Source of the DNA: Marinomonas sp. TW1
Lineage (GTDB): Bacteria; Pseudomonadota; Gammaproteobacteria; Pseudomonadales; Marinomonadaceae
Direction: 5' to 3'
Length of the DNA stretch: 53,170 nucleotides
Assembly: GCF_001625355.1 (NCBI RefSeq)
Contig: NZ_JSEE01000021.1
Location: 1 to 53,170, forward strand
Shown here: one piece after another, positions 33,268-42,159 of the stretch
Layout: the number at the start of each line of letters is the position of its first letter
How positions within the stretch are numbered: position 1 is the first letter of the stretch
Program-made: the position numbers and the translations under genes
The notes under the pieces: model-generated
Seen by the model: the letters and a program-made list of their open reading frames with translations, nothing else
Database searches by the model: none
What the model was told of the DNA's origin: nothing

Positions 33268-35778
33268 TCATTGACTGATCTGAAAGATTTTCTCTAACTC
33301 TTTGATTGTAAAGGGTTTAGAAATAAACAAATCATTACTTTTTAGATGATATTTTTGTTCTAACTCATCTTTTGGCAGACCAGACATTAATAAAATATCC
33401 CCTTGGAAAGCATGTTCTTGCTCTTTTATGTGATGCGCTAACGCCACGCCATTCATCGTGCCCGATAAATTCACATCTGACACGATGGCTTCAGGTAAAA
33501 TCGCTTTCTGTAGTGCCATTAGCACGGTTTCAGCGCAATCAAACGTCTGCACGATGAGTCCCATTTTTTCCAATTGCTCGCGCATCACTCGACACACTTC
33601 TTCATCATCTTCCACTAGCCAAACTAAACTCTGTTCTAGTAGACGGATTCTTGCCACCTGCGGCTCTATGGTTTGATCAGCAATCGCCACAGGCTGCAAT
33701 TGTTGCGGTAGAAATAAACACACTCGAGTCCACTTACCAGGTTCCGAGGTGACTTTAATTTCACCACCGCTTTGCTTTACGAAGCCGTAAATCATACTCA
33801 AACCTAAACCACTGCCCTTGCCCACCGGCTTAGTGGTAAAAAAGGGTTCAAAGATACGACCTATTACGTCTTCGGAAATCCCCTCGCCCGAGTCTTCGAC
33901 ACGAATACGGATAGCAGGCGTATCACTATCTGGCAAAGTGCATGTTTTGGTCGAAAAGGCCAAACGCCCGCCGTCCGGCATGGCACTGGCACTGTTTAAG
34001 GCCAGATTTAAAAGTGCATTTTCAAGTTGCGATGGGTCTATCAAACTGAACACATTGGGGCATTGCAACTCACGGTCGACCTGAATATGAGATCCAACAC
34101 TGTACTCCACCAGATCCAACATACCTTCAATCAAATCATCCACAGCAATCGACACAGGAAAGAGTTGCTGACGCCGGCTGAATGCCAATAACCGCTGTAC
34201 CAAATTACTGCTTTTCTCTGCCACCACCAAGGCTCTGTCTATGTACCTTGCCTGATCAGCCGATTGTGGTTGAGAATCGGACAACATTTGTAAATTGCCC
34301 ATGATCGCCGCCAGAAGATTGTTAAAATCGTGGGCAACGCCGCCTGTCAATTGGCCAAGCATCTCCATCTTCTGAGCCTGTCTTAACTGGCTTTCCACAC
34401 TTTTACGCTCTGTTAAATCCGTATACAGGGTCACAAAACCACCTTCCGGCATAGGCTTAGAGCGAAATTCAATAATCTTGCCGGAATCAAAATGACGTTC
34501 AAAACTTTGCACTTTGAGATGACGTGACTGGTTCACTTCATCCATATGTACTTGCTGGTTTTCTAGGTTAAGGTTTTTATGCTCCCCGCGATTGATCAGG
34601 TTTTGCACCTCATTGATCGGCATACCAATGTGCAAATCGTCATCGGATAAATCAAATAACTTTTGATAGCCTAGGTTCCAAGCCACCAGCTGACCTTTGG
34701 CTGAGAACACACTCAAACCATCATTCATATTGTCAAAAATGGTTTCGAGCAAATGCTTCTGCTCTGATAACTCGGCCGTCACCTCTATGCGTCGCAAGGC
34801 ATCTTGGCGAAAAACATCAAAGGTATCCGCCAAGGTGCCAATTTCATCATTGCGGCGAATCAAAGCCCGCTTAGAATCCACTTTTCCTAAAGACAATTGT
34901 TCCATGTTGTTGGTCACCACACCTAAGTCTTTGGTCATACGCTGGCTGTACCAATAAAGTCGTGCCAGACCTAACAATAGAAACAGTGAAATCCCAATGA
35001 TCCAATTTTGCCCAGTGGCCACAAAAGACGAAACATCCTGACGCTGACGACTCACTTTTTTCTGTAAACCGCCCACAAAATCACTCACTTGCTGACTCAG
35101 CTGCTCGGACTTTGCCCGAATAGCAATAAGCAGGTAATTCTTCCTTTCCTGTATATCATTTAAGCGTTGATGAGCCCGCAATAAATCTTGTGTAATGCGC
35201 GTCACATCCGCACCTTGCTGAGACAGTTTCAAGGTATTGGCAATGCGCTCGGGCAACAAGCTGGGCGCTTCTAATAATTGCAATAACCAAGTTAACCCCT
35301 GTTGATTGGAGATATCGACCCTGTTGGTAGAGGGCAATAACTGACGAATACGAAACTGCTGCGCTAAGCCGTCTTCTCGTAGATACAGCTCTTCTCTGAC
35401 TAAAGCAACCAACTCCTCTAAGGTCGCCTGTAAGTCATCTAAGCGCTTATCTATGTCCACCTGAAACTCTGAATCCATCAAGCTATCAGCGACGCCACGT
35501 AACTCAACAATACGACGATGAATTCGTTCAGATTCCGTTTGCAGTTGAAAAGGACGCCCAGAACCTGCGGTATAAGGCGCAATCGCAGCTAGCTGAGCCA
35601 CGCCCTCCGCTAAGGTGAGCGAGGTACTAATTTCCGGAAGGGTCTCAGATTCAAATTCAGATAAAGTGGCTTCACTGACTCGCATGGATTGCCAACCTAT
35701 GCCTATCATGAAAAAAGCCACCACACTGATGGCCAACATAGACAAAGAGGCTTTTTGACGGATACTGACAAAGCGCAT
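33268..35778 (-). CDS. TorS-like hybrid sensor histidine kinase
   Basis: An 836-residue kinase. TM1 is at about 11-30, then a predicted all-helical periplasmic domain (31-255) with the LPEISTSLTLAEGVAQLAAIAP opening reminiscent of TorS, and TM2 at about 257-277. HAMP is at about 278-330, PAS at 343-455, HisKA with phosphoacceptor His483 (GGVAHDFNNLLAAI), HATPase with GKGSGLGLSMIYG, and a C-terminal receiver (from about 712; VEDDEE). Unlike E. coli TorS it has no C-terminal HPt domain. It starts with an ATG sharing one base with the stop of the regulator gene. The periplasmic helices would be the docking site for a binding protein, as TorT docks to TorS. Confidence 0.88.
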   Translation of the reverse strand: MRFVSIRQKASLSMLAISVVAFFMIGIGWQSMRVSEATLSEFESETLPEISTSLTLAEGVAQLAAIAPYTAGSGRPFQLQTESERIHRRIVELRGVADSLMDSEFQVDIDKRLDDLQATLEELVALVREELYLREDGLAQQFRIRQLLPSTNRVDISNQQGLTWLLQLLEAPSLLPERIANTLKLSQQGADVTRITQDLLRAHQRLNDIQERKNYLLIAIRAKSEQLSQQVSDFVGGLQKKVSRQRQDVSSFVATGQNWIIGISLFLLLGLARLYWYSQRMTKDLGVVTNNMEQLSLGKVDSKRALIRRNDEIGTLADTFDVFRQDALRRIEVTAELSEQKHLLETIFDNMNDGLSVFSAKGQLVAWNLGYQKLFDLSDDDLHIGMPINEVQNLINRGEHKNLNLENQQVHMDEVNQSRHLKVQSFERHFDSGKIIEFRSKPMPEGGFVTLYTDLTERKSVESQLRQAQKMEMLGQLTGGVAHDFNNLLAAIMGNLQMLSDSQPQSADQARYIDRALVVAEKSSNLVQRLLAFSRRQQLFPVSIAVDDLIEGMLDLVEYSVGSHIQVDRELQCPNVFSLIDPSQLENALLNLALNSASAMPDGGRLAFSTKTCTLPDSDTPAIRIRVEDSGEGISEDVIGRIFEPFFTTKPVGKGSGLGLSMIYGFVKQSGGEIKVTSEPGKWTRVCLFLPQQLQPVAIADQTIEPQVARIRLLEQSLVWLVEDDEEVCRVMREQLEKMGLIVQTFDCAETVLMALQKAILPEAIVSDVNLSGTMNGVALAHHIKEQEHAFQGDILLMSGLPKDELEQKYHLKSNDLFISKPFTIKELEKIFQISQ

Positions 35779-36512
35779 CAGCTGGCTCGCACTGGGCCTT
35801 GAAAGAAATACCCAAGACCACGTTGTGTTTTAATAAATTCAGGGGTTTTCGGGTTGGATTCGATTTTACGTCTAAGGCGCAAAATCAACACATCGACGGT
35901 ACGATCAAACACCTCGGTTTCTAACCCTCGACTTTGTTCAATCAATTGCTCACGAGTGAAAATTCGATCTGGGTGACGTGCCAGCACTTCCAGCAAAGAG
36001 AATTCCCCCAACGTCAAAGTGACCAATTTGCCCTCTTGATCTTGTAACAAACGCGCAGTGAGATCCAATACCCATGAACCAAAACGCAAACATTCATGAT
36101 CTTGATTAACCGCATGAACGTCGGCGGGAGGCGCTTGAAAAGAACGACGCAATAAAGCATGAATACGAGCGGTCAACTCACGCAAGTTGAAGGGCTTCAT
36201 CATGTAATCATCCGCGGCCAGTTCTAATCCCAGAATCCGATCGGTTTCATCTCCCTTCCCAGTGAGCATCATGATGGGCATGACAAAGCGCTCACGAACC
36301 TCACGCGCTAAATTCAGACCATCTTCTTCTTTCAAGTACAAATCCATTAATACCAAATCGACCGTTTCCGCTTCTAAATGCGCCCACATTTGACGGCCAT
36401 CTTCGGCTTCTCTCACTTGATAGCCTTTCTGTGATAACGCATCACACAATAGTTGACGAATATCTTGGTCATCATCAACCACCAATAAGGTTTTTTTACT
36501 TGGCTCTGTCAT
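35778..36512 (-). CDS. TorR-like OmpR-family response regulator
   Basis: A 244-residue regulator with a receiver domain (acidic DDD at 13-15, phosphoacceptor Asp57 in LVLMDLYL, Lys107 in the LELAADDYMMKPF region) and a winged helix (LTLGEFSLLEVLARHPDRIFTREQLIEQ...DVLILRLRRKIE...FIKTQRGLGYFF). It is translationally coupled to the hybrid kinase and heads the operon that leads into the sugar transporter, which is its likely target. It is divergent from the ferredoxin gene. Confidence 0.9.
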   Translation of the reverse strand: MTEPSKKTLLVVDDDQDIRQLLCDALSQKGYQVREAEDGRQMWAHLEAETVDLVLMDLYLKEEDGLNLAREVRERFVMPIMMLTGKGDETDRILGLELAADDYMMKPFNLRELTARIHALLRRSFQAPPADVHAVNQDHECLRFGSWVLDLTARLLQDQEGKLVTLTLGEFSLLEVLARHPDRIFTREQLIEQSRGLETEVFDRTVDVLILRLRRKIESNPKTPEFIKTQRGLGYFFQGPVRAS

Positions 36513-36626
36513 TGTATTGATTAGGATCCGTTGTCATTATTGTTTGATGCACAATTGCCTCACGGCACCGCTGCAGTACTGTTATCATGTTAAAGTTAAT
36601 AGAAGATTAACAGAAGGAAAAGCATC

Positions 36627-36926
36627 TTGCCCCAGATGAAACACATTAAGCTCAGCTTTTTGCATCCTCCTCGCGACCTAGAGTGTGCTTTAGAAGACAC
36701 TATTCTCACAACCTTATTGGCTCAACAAGTGCCCATTAGACACGCCTGTGACAACGGCGTCTGCGGCATTTGTTTAACAAGGCTGTTAACAGGAGAAATA
36801 GACTATGGCACGAAAACACCACGAGGCCTCACCACCAAAGAGCAGGCAGAAGGTTATTTTTTACCCTGTATCGCTACCTGTCAAACAGACATTAGCATTG
36901 CACAACCTAAAGTTAAGCTTCGTTAA
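36627..36926 (+). CDS. 2Fe-2S plant-type ferredoxin
   Basis: A 96- to 99-residue electron carrier with the plant-type cluster motif C-x4-C-x2-C (ACDNGVCGIC, about residues 40-49) and a fourth Cys in YFLPCIATC. The segment RGLTTKEQAEGYFLPC is typical of ferredoxin-like domains fused to oxygenase reductases, but this gene encodes only the ferredoxin domain. AAGG lies nine bases before a TTG at 36627 and eighteen before the ATG at 36636, so the TTG is the likelier start. No partner oxygenase or reductase gene is nearby. Confidence 0.87.
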   Translation: MPQMKHIKLSFLHPPRDLECALEDTILTTLLAQQVPIRHACDNGVCGICLTRLLTGEIDYGTKTPRGLTTKEQAEGYFLPCIATCQTDISIAQPKVKLR

Positions 36927-37052
36927 TAAGCTAATCTAACATCCGCCATACTAACATTGCCCATTTTTCTCGCCTTACTTTCCGCGCCATCCCTGTTTCA
37001 TTGATCTCGCTTTATATCGTTTAAACACGTCTCTTAACGCTATTTATATTTA

Positions 37053-37089
37053 TTTTGCACATAGTTGCAAAATGTCATCTTTTTGACAT
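37053..37089. promoter_or_regulatory. Two abutting dyads upstream of the phosphatase-linked ABC operon
   Basis: TTTTGCA-N6-TGCAAAA (37053-37072) and ATGTCA-N6-TGACAT (37072-37089) abut, 55-90 bases before the first gene. The second contains a -35-like TTGACA. They could be operators for the LacI-family regulator encoded at the end of the operon, although the usual central CG of LacI sites is absent. Confidence 0.45.
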
Positions 37090-37141
37090 AGAAGGTCTCT
37101 ATCTTAGGTTTCAACATTCGTTTTTTGAACTTGAGTATGAC

Positions 37142-38962
37142 ATGACCGAGATATCCCATTCGCCCCATTTATCACCACTGCAAAAATGGCGACATCGACT
37201 TGTGATCGCAAAATGCGACCCGACTTTATTGATTGGTCTGGGACTATTATTTGTTTTCGCTTGGTTAATTGCAGCCCCCATCATCAATATCCTGTTTGAA
37301 GTCTTCACCGTCCAAACTGGTGATGAAATGCGCACTGGCAGTGACGCAGGTCAAATGACGGGGTACTACCTAGAACGCGTCTTCGCCTCGCGAATGTCTT
37401 CTATTATTTTCTGGAAGCCTTTATGGAATACCTTACTGGTTTCCATTACCTCAATGCTGCTTTCCATGGTCATTGGTTCCATTTTGGCTTGGCTGCTCGT
37501 ACGCACCAATCTCATGGGACGTCGCTGGTTATCAACTGCCTTGATCATCCCTTTTATGCTCCCGGCTTGGACCTTTGCTTTGGCATGGACCACTCTGTTT
37601 AAAAACGCCACGATTGGTGGTCAGCCGGGGTGGGCCGAAGCCATGGGCTATCAGTTACCGGATTGGGTGTCCTATGGGGCTTTTCCAACCATCGTTATTA
37701 TGACGCTCAACTACATTCCGTTCGTAATCTTATTAGTCGGCAATGCCTTAAGACGCCTAGACAGCCAATTAGAAGAAGCCGGACAAATGCTCGGAGCCAG
37801 TCGAGGCAGAGTGGCCCTATCGATTGTTTTCCCCTTAATGCGTCCGGCATTGATGTCATCGGCCTTATTGATTTTTGCCGACGCCATTGGTGAATTCTCC
37901 GTCCCCTACGTGCTTGGTCTACCGGTGCAATTTGATACTCTCGCCACCTCACTGTACCGCGCCATAGGCACCCAACAAAATGGTGTGGCGGCGGTGTTTG
38001 CTGGCGTCATTTTAGTGGTCGGTATTGCCACCTTAGCACTGGATACTTGGATGATGCGCGAAGCCAGACGCTTTGCTATTATCGGCTCAAAAGGGGCCAT
38101 GGAACGTCGTCAATCACTCGGCTGGCTACAGTGGCCTGCCACCCTATTGGCATTAATCATGGTCTTTATTGGTGTCATTGCACCATTGGGCGCACTGGCA
38201 TTATCAACCGTCATGCATTTGCCAGGTCGCTTCGAACTGTCAAACTTTACTTTAGATTATTGGATCGGCACCAACCTAGACACGGTGGCATTACGCAACG
38301 GTATTCTCTTGTCATCCGAGTTTTGGAACGCCGCTTGGAGCTCCATCAGCATAGTCGGCAGTGCCTCTATCTGCGCTGGAATTCTAGGGCTACTCACCGG
38401 CTATATTGTGTTGCGCTCACCTTTAAAATTTGTCTCCGTATCATTGCGCCAAATCACCTTTTTCCCTTATTTGGTACCCGGCATTGCCTTTGCAGCGGCT
38501 TTTCTCACCTTATTCGCCGTCCCTCATGGCCCTATTCCAGCGCTATACGGTACACCGATTATCCTCTTCCTTGCGTTAATCGCTGACCAAATGCCGTTTG
38601 CCAGTCGAGCAGGCATTTCCGCCATGACACAACTTGGCAGTGACGTGGAAGACAGTGCACGAGTCGCTGGCGCAGGCTGGTTACGACGTATGTTCTCTAT
38701 CATTCTGCCCATTCAACGTAATGCCTTAGTGACGGCCGTTTTAATGCCTTTTATTTCCGGTATTAAAGGCGTCAGTCTGTTCATTATCCTGGCGGTGCCT
38801 GCGACCGACGTACTTACGACGTTCTCAATCCGTCTTATTGATTTCAACTACACCCAAGCCGCTAATGCTGTCGTCTTGATGATTGCCTTGATTGCCCTAT
38901 TCGGCACCATCCTCATCAATCGCCTCACTGGGACAGGCTTAGCTCAAGGTCTGGAGAGCTAA
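37142..38962 (+). CDS. ABC transporter permease, fused double-domain (FbpB/AfuB type)
   Basis: A membrane protein of about 606 residues with two binding-protein-dependent permease domains in tandem, about twelve helices. Each half has an EAA-like loop: EEAGQMLGASRGRVALSIVFPLMRPAL in the first, EDSARVAGAGWLRRMFSIILPIQRNAL in the second. Such fused permeases occur in ferric iron, hexose-phosphate (AfuB) and 2-aminoethylphosphonate-type importers. The frame opens at 37055; the ATG at 37142 gives a normal hydrophilic start but has only a weak ribosome site. It is first in a six-gene run with the ATPase, the binding protein and two phosphatases. Confidence 0.9.
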   Translation: MTEISHSPHLSPLQKWRHRLVIAKCDPTLLIGLGLLFVFAWLIAAPIINILFEVFTVQTGDEMRTGSDAGQMTGYYLERVFASRMSSIIFWKPLWNTLLVSITSMLLSMVIGSILAWLLVRTNLMGRRWLSTALIIPFMLPAWTFALAWTTLFKNATIGGQPGWAEAMGYQLPDWVSYGAFPTIVIMTLNYIPFVILLVGNALRRLDSQLEEAGQMLGASRGRVALSIVFPLMRPALMSSALLIFADAIGEFSVPYVLGLPVQFDTLATSLYRAIGTQQNGVAAVFAGVILVVGIATLALDTWMMREARRFAIIGSKGAMERRQSLGWLQWPATLLALIMVFIGVIAPLGALALSTVMHLPGRFELSNFTLDYWIGTNLDTVALRNGILLSSEFWNAAWSSISIVGSASICAGILGLLTGYIVLRSPLKFVSVSLRQITFFPYLVPGIAFAAAFLTLFAVPHGPIPALYGTPIILFLALIADQMPFASRAGISAMTQLGSDVEDSARVAGAGWLRRMFSIILPIQRNALVTAVLMPFISGIKGVSLFIILAVPATDVLTTFSIRLIDFNYTQAANAVVLMIALIALFGTILINRLTGTGLAQGLES

Positions 38963-38966
38963 TACT

Positions 38967-40151
38967 ATGTCAAATATTACTTTAAACAATATTTCGAAAT
39001 ACTACACCAAGGGTCATCCACCGGCAGTAGATCAGGTGTCTATGGAGATTCAAGATGGCGCGTTTATGTGTGTACTGGGACCTTCTGGCTGTGGAAAATC
39101 TACGATACTGCGCATGATTGCAGGGCTAGAACACCTAACCGATGGCGAAATTGTGGCGGATGGCAGAGTCCTAGATAACGTCGCGAAAGGCCTCTTTATT
39201 CCGGCGGAAAAGCGCCATATTGGGTTGGTTTTCCAATCTTATGCCTTATGGCCTCATATGACGGTCACACGCAATATTGAGTTTGGTTTGCGCTTAAAAG
39301 GGTTGCCTGCCCACGAACGTAAAAAACTCGTTGCTGAGATGATCACGATGCTCAAGATAGAAGGGCTAGAAGACCGCTACCCGGCGCAACTATCTGGCGG
39401 TCAACAACAACGTGTTGCCCTAGCACGAACCCTTGCCATGAACCCAGGCATCTTGTTATTAGATGAGCCCTTATCCAACCTCGACGCATCACTTCGACTG
39501 TCCATGCGTGCTGAGTTAACACGCCTGCATCAGGAGTTCGGTACCACCATTGTCTTCGTAACGCATGATCAGTGGGAAGCCATGACCTTGGCGACTCAGA
39601 TCGCGGTTATGAACAAGGGCACACTCCAGCAAATCGGCACACCGGATGACATTTACGAACGCCCTGCTAATCGTTTTGTGGCGGAATTTATTGGTAACCC
39701 ACCCATTAATATGATCTCGGCAGAGACCAAACCAGCACAGCAATTAATGCAGCAAGCTGGCTTTTCAACGTCACTCACTGAAGGCGCGTTACTTGGCTTG
39801 CGCCCAGAAGGTTTGCTACTGAGTAAAGAGGCTTCACTGTCCGGTGTTCCTGTGACAATAAGCGACATATTACCAACTGGCGGTGCTTGGATCATTGAAC
39901 TCACTATGGCCCAAGATGACACGAGCACCATGCCTTCTCACCTAGTTCATACCACCCAAATACCACCACGTTGGCAACGTGGAGAACAAGCCTATTTGAA
40001 TGTTGCCAGCCATGCGATGCATTTATTCGACACCGATGGCAAACGTAAACCCTTAACCTTAACCCTAACCCCTAAGGCTAAGACCTACCGCACTGCTGCG
40101 GACCGAATTTCGCCTGTTTTTAATCAACCCAAAATTGAGGACATCTCATGA
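38967..40151 (+). CDS. ABC transporter ATP-binding protein (FbpC/PotA type)
   Basis: A 394-residue ATPase with Walker A GPSGCGKST (about 38-46), signature LSGGQQQRVALAR, Walker B LLLDEPLSNLDA and switch His in VTHDQWEAM. The C-terminal 150 residues form a TOBE-type regulatory domain (LLGLRPEGLLLS). GGAG lies ten bases before the ATG. The stop overlaps the binding-protein start by four bases. Substrate is not visible from this subunit. Confidence 0.92.
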   Translation: MSNITLNNISKYYTKGHPPAVDQVSMEIQDGAFMCVLGPSGCGKSTILRMIAGLEHLTDGEIVADGRVLDNVAKGLFIPAEKRHIGLVFQSYALWPHMTVTRNIEFGLRLKGLPAHERKKLVAEMITMLKIEGLEDRYPAQLSGGQQQRVALARTLAMNPGILLLDEPLSNLDASLRLSMRAELTRLHQEFGTTIVFVTHDQWEAMTLATQIAVMNKGTLQQIGTPDDIYERPANRFVAEFIGNPPINMISAETKPAQQLMQQAGFSTSLTEGALLGLRPEGLLLSKEASLSGVPVTISDILPTGGAWIIELTMAQDDTSTMPSHLVHTTQIPPRWQRGEQAYLNVASHAMHLFDTDGKRKPLTLTLTPKAKTYRTAADRISPVFNQPKIEDIS

Positions 40152-41254
40152 TTCGCAACATCCCTAGCCTACTATTAGTCGGCACGCTTGCTTCGACGTC
40201 AGCCATCGCGGACGATTTCGATCTTAATGCCTTAATCAAAGCGGCAAAGTCAGAACCTGCGCTTTCTGTCTACGATTCGACCGGTAAAATCAAAAAACAG
40301 GCGGCGGCGTTTGCTAAAAAATACGGCATTGAAACCACAGGCACCAAGATCAAAGCCGGTGCCAGCATCAAAATGGTACTAAGCGAAACCAAAGCCAATA
40401 ACGTCAAATCTGACGTGGTAATTATTTCAGATGTGCCTGCAGCCGACGCGCAATTACTGGCAACGGGTTATACCTACAGCTATTTACCAAAAGACATGCA
40501 AACTAAGATCCCTGCTCCGTTTAGTGACCCTTTGGTGGTTTCCAACTCGCCCGTTGTGTGGTCTTACAACACCGCGCTAAACGACAGCTGCCCGGTCGAT
40601 AACATTTGGGCTCTGACCGACCCTAAGTGGAAAGGTCATGTCACCATGCCGGACCCTCTTAACAAATCCATGTACACGGATTTCTTCAACCAATTTGCTA
40701 TGCACCATGACAAGGTGATTGCCGACGCTTATCAAGCTCACTATGGAAAGCCCCTAAAAACGGATCTAGATAGTGCCACAGCGGCCTTCGTCGTGGCGCT
40801 GGCAAAAAACCAGCCACTACTGACCAATTCTGACGGTGATGTCGCCTCCGCAGTAGGCGCACCAGACACCAAAGAAAACTTCATTGGCATCATGTCTTCA
40901 GCGAAATATCGTGAAAACAAAAATGGCATGAAATTGGGCATCTGCGCGTCAATGCAACCCATGGTTGGCCTGCTTTACCCTAAATTCATGATGATCACCA
41001 AAGGGACAGATAGCCCTAATGCCGCTAAGTTATTTGTGCATTACATGTTGACCAGTGAAGGTTTTAACCCTCAAGCCATCGACGGCAAAATTTCCACCAA
41101 TGTGGACAATGAGATCCCATCTGTCGAGCCTTCTGGCGTCGCGGCGTACCTTGATCAACTGATGAAATACAACCCAGCGACGGCACAACAGGACTGGGCA
41201 AGCCGCCAAGATTGGCAAGATCTTTGGGCGCTGGCACGTGCCGGACAACTGTAA
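40148..41254 (+). CDS. ABC transporter periplasmic binding protein (FbpA/AfuA type)
   Basis: A 368-residue type II binding protein with a signal peptide (MIRNIPSLLLVGTLASTSAIA). The mature part has LSVYDSTGKIKKQAAAFAKKYG, SDVVIISDVPAADAQLLATGY, SPVVWSYNT, DPKWKGHVTMPDPLNKSMYTDFFNQFA and GKISTNVDNEIPSVEPSG. The iron-binding tyrosine pair of FbpA is not evident, whereas the polar Asp/Ser/Lys-rich cleft resembles AfuA, which binds hexose phosphates. A phosphorylated ligand is inferred, supported by the two phosphatase genes that follow. A hairpin at 41305-41328 follows the gene. Confidence 0.87.
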   Translation: MIRNIPSLLLVGTLASTSAIADDFDLNALIKAAKSEPALSVYDSTGKIKKQAAAFAKKYGIETTGTKIKAGASIKMVLSETKANNVKSDVVIISDVPAADAQLLATGYTYSYLPKDMQTKIPAPFSDPLVVSNSPVVWSYNTALNDSCPVDNIWALTDPKWKGHVTMPDPLNKSMYTDFFNQFAMHHDKVIADAYQAHYGKPLKTDLDSATAAFVVALAKNQPLLTNSDGDVASAVGAPDTKENFIGIMSSAKYRENKNGMKLGICASMQPMVGLLYPKFMMITKGTDSPNAAKLFVHYMLTSEGFNPQAIDGKISTNVDNEIPSVEPSGVAAYLDQLMKYNPATAQQDWASRQDWQDLWALARAGQL

Positions 41255-41302
41255 ACACTGTTAAGAAACGATGAGCCCACGTTCATCTAGCATCACCTGT
41301 AA

Positions 41303-41330
41303 GGCACAGGCCAATGATTGAGCCTGTGTC
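41303..41330 (+). terminator. Intercistronic hairpin after the binding-protein gene
   Basis: A stem CACAGGC (41305-41311) / GCCTGTG (41322-41328) lies between the binding-protein and phosphatase genes, followed by a weak CAACTTTAT. It may limit expression of the downstream phosphatases relative to the transporter. Confidence 0.5.
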
Positions 41331-41349
41331 AACTTTATAAAGGATTACC

Positions 41350-42159
41350 TTGAACACATTTAACGATATCGAACAACGCGCCAATTTTTTAAAAGAATTG
41401 ATTCAAAAAGCCTCTGCACGAGCACTAGAAGGCTACTTAAATCGGGCCGCCGGTGTCTATGATCTAAAAGGCCACCAAGACTTTCTAACCGAAACAGACT
41501 TAGCCGTGGAAAGTCTCATTCGTAACGAAATAGCACACCATTTTCCTGACGATGCCATTCTAGGTGAAGAAGGTGGCGGCACACCAGGACCGGCCACTTG
41601 GGTCATCGACCCCATCGATGGTACCGCTAACTTTGCTCGTGGCATTCCCCATTTTTGCGTGATTGTCTGTTTTTGCCTCGACGGTGAAGCTCAGCTGGCG
41701 GCCATTGCCCAACCGGTTTCACAAGAACGGTACTTTGCCCAGCGCGGTCGAGGTGTCACGAAGAACGACCAACCCATTTCGGTTGCCACCACGCCCGATA
41801 TGACTCAAGCCCATGTTGAGCTTGGTTGGTCAACCAGAATACCCACTCAAGCGTATTTGGCGGCACAAGAGACTTTGCTGTCACAAGGTGCCAGCATTCG
41901 CCGAGGCGGCTCTGGTGGACTGGCCTTAGCTTGGGTAGCTGAAGGGCGAACCGATGCGTATCTGGAACCCTCTATGAACAGTTGGGACTGCATTGCCGGT
42001 ATGTTGATGGTCGAAGAAGCGGGTGGGCAAGTCGGTACTTGGCCAAACCGCTTATCTCACCTATTAGAAACCGGCCCCGTGCTCGCTTGCGCCCCCACCA
42101 TCGCGAAACAGGTACAGCAAGTTAACTTTCCAAATTTAACGTTAAAGGATCCATCATGA
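41350..42159 (+). CDS. Inositol-monophosphatase-family phosphatase
   Basis: A 269-residue Mg2+-dependent phosphatase. The metal-binding motifs are complete: GEEGGG (Glu73/74), WVIDPIDGTANF (Asp87, Asp90) and NSWDCIAGMLMVEEAGG near the C-terminus. Family members hydrolyse inositol phosphates, histidinol phosphate, fructose bisphosphate or other sugar phosphates; sequence alone does not decide. The start is TTG with AGGA six bases upstream. It is 95 bases after the binding-protein gene and overlaps the next phosphatase gene by four bases, so its substrate is probably what the transporter brings in. Confidence 0.9.
   Translation: MNTFNDIEQRANFLKELIQKASARALEGYLNRAAGVYDLKGHQDFLTETDLAVESLIRNEIAHHFPDDAILGEEGGGTPGPATWVIDPIDGTANFARGIPHFCVIVCFCLDGEAQLAAIAQPVSQERYFAQRGRGVTKNDQPISVATTPDMTQAHVELGWSTRIPTQAYLAAQETLLSQGASIRRGGSGGLALAWVAEGRTDAYLEPSMNSWDCIAGMLMVEEAGGQVGTWPNRLSHLLETGPVLACAPTIAKQVQQVNFPNLTLKDPS

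Noticed and set aside
38047..38586. 179-residue ORF inside the fused ABC permease gene
   Set aside because: Same-strand shadow in another frame of a clearly coding permease. The composition is odd (many Arg, Tyr, His) and there is no start signal.
40148..41254. Reading the FbpA-like gene and its operon as iron uptake
   Set aside because: The adjacent tyrosine pair of ferric-binding proteins is not evident, no Fur box was seen upstream, and two phosphatase genes follow. A phosphorylated ligand fits better, though iron is not formally excluded.
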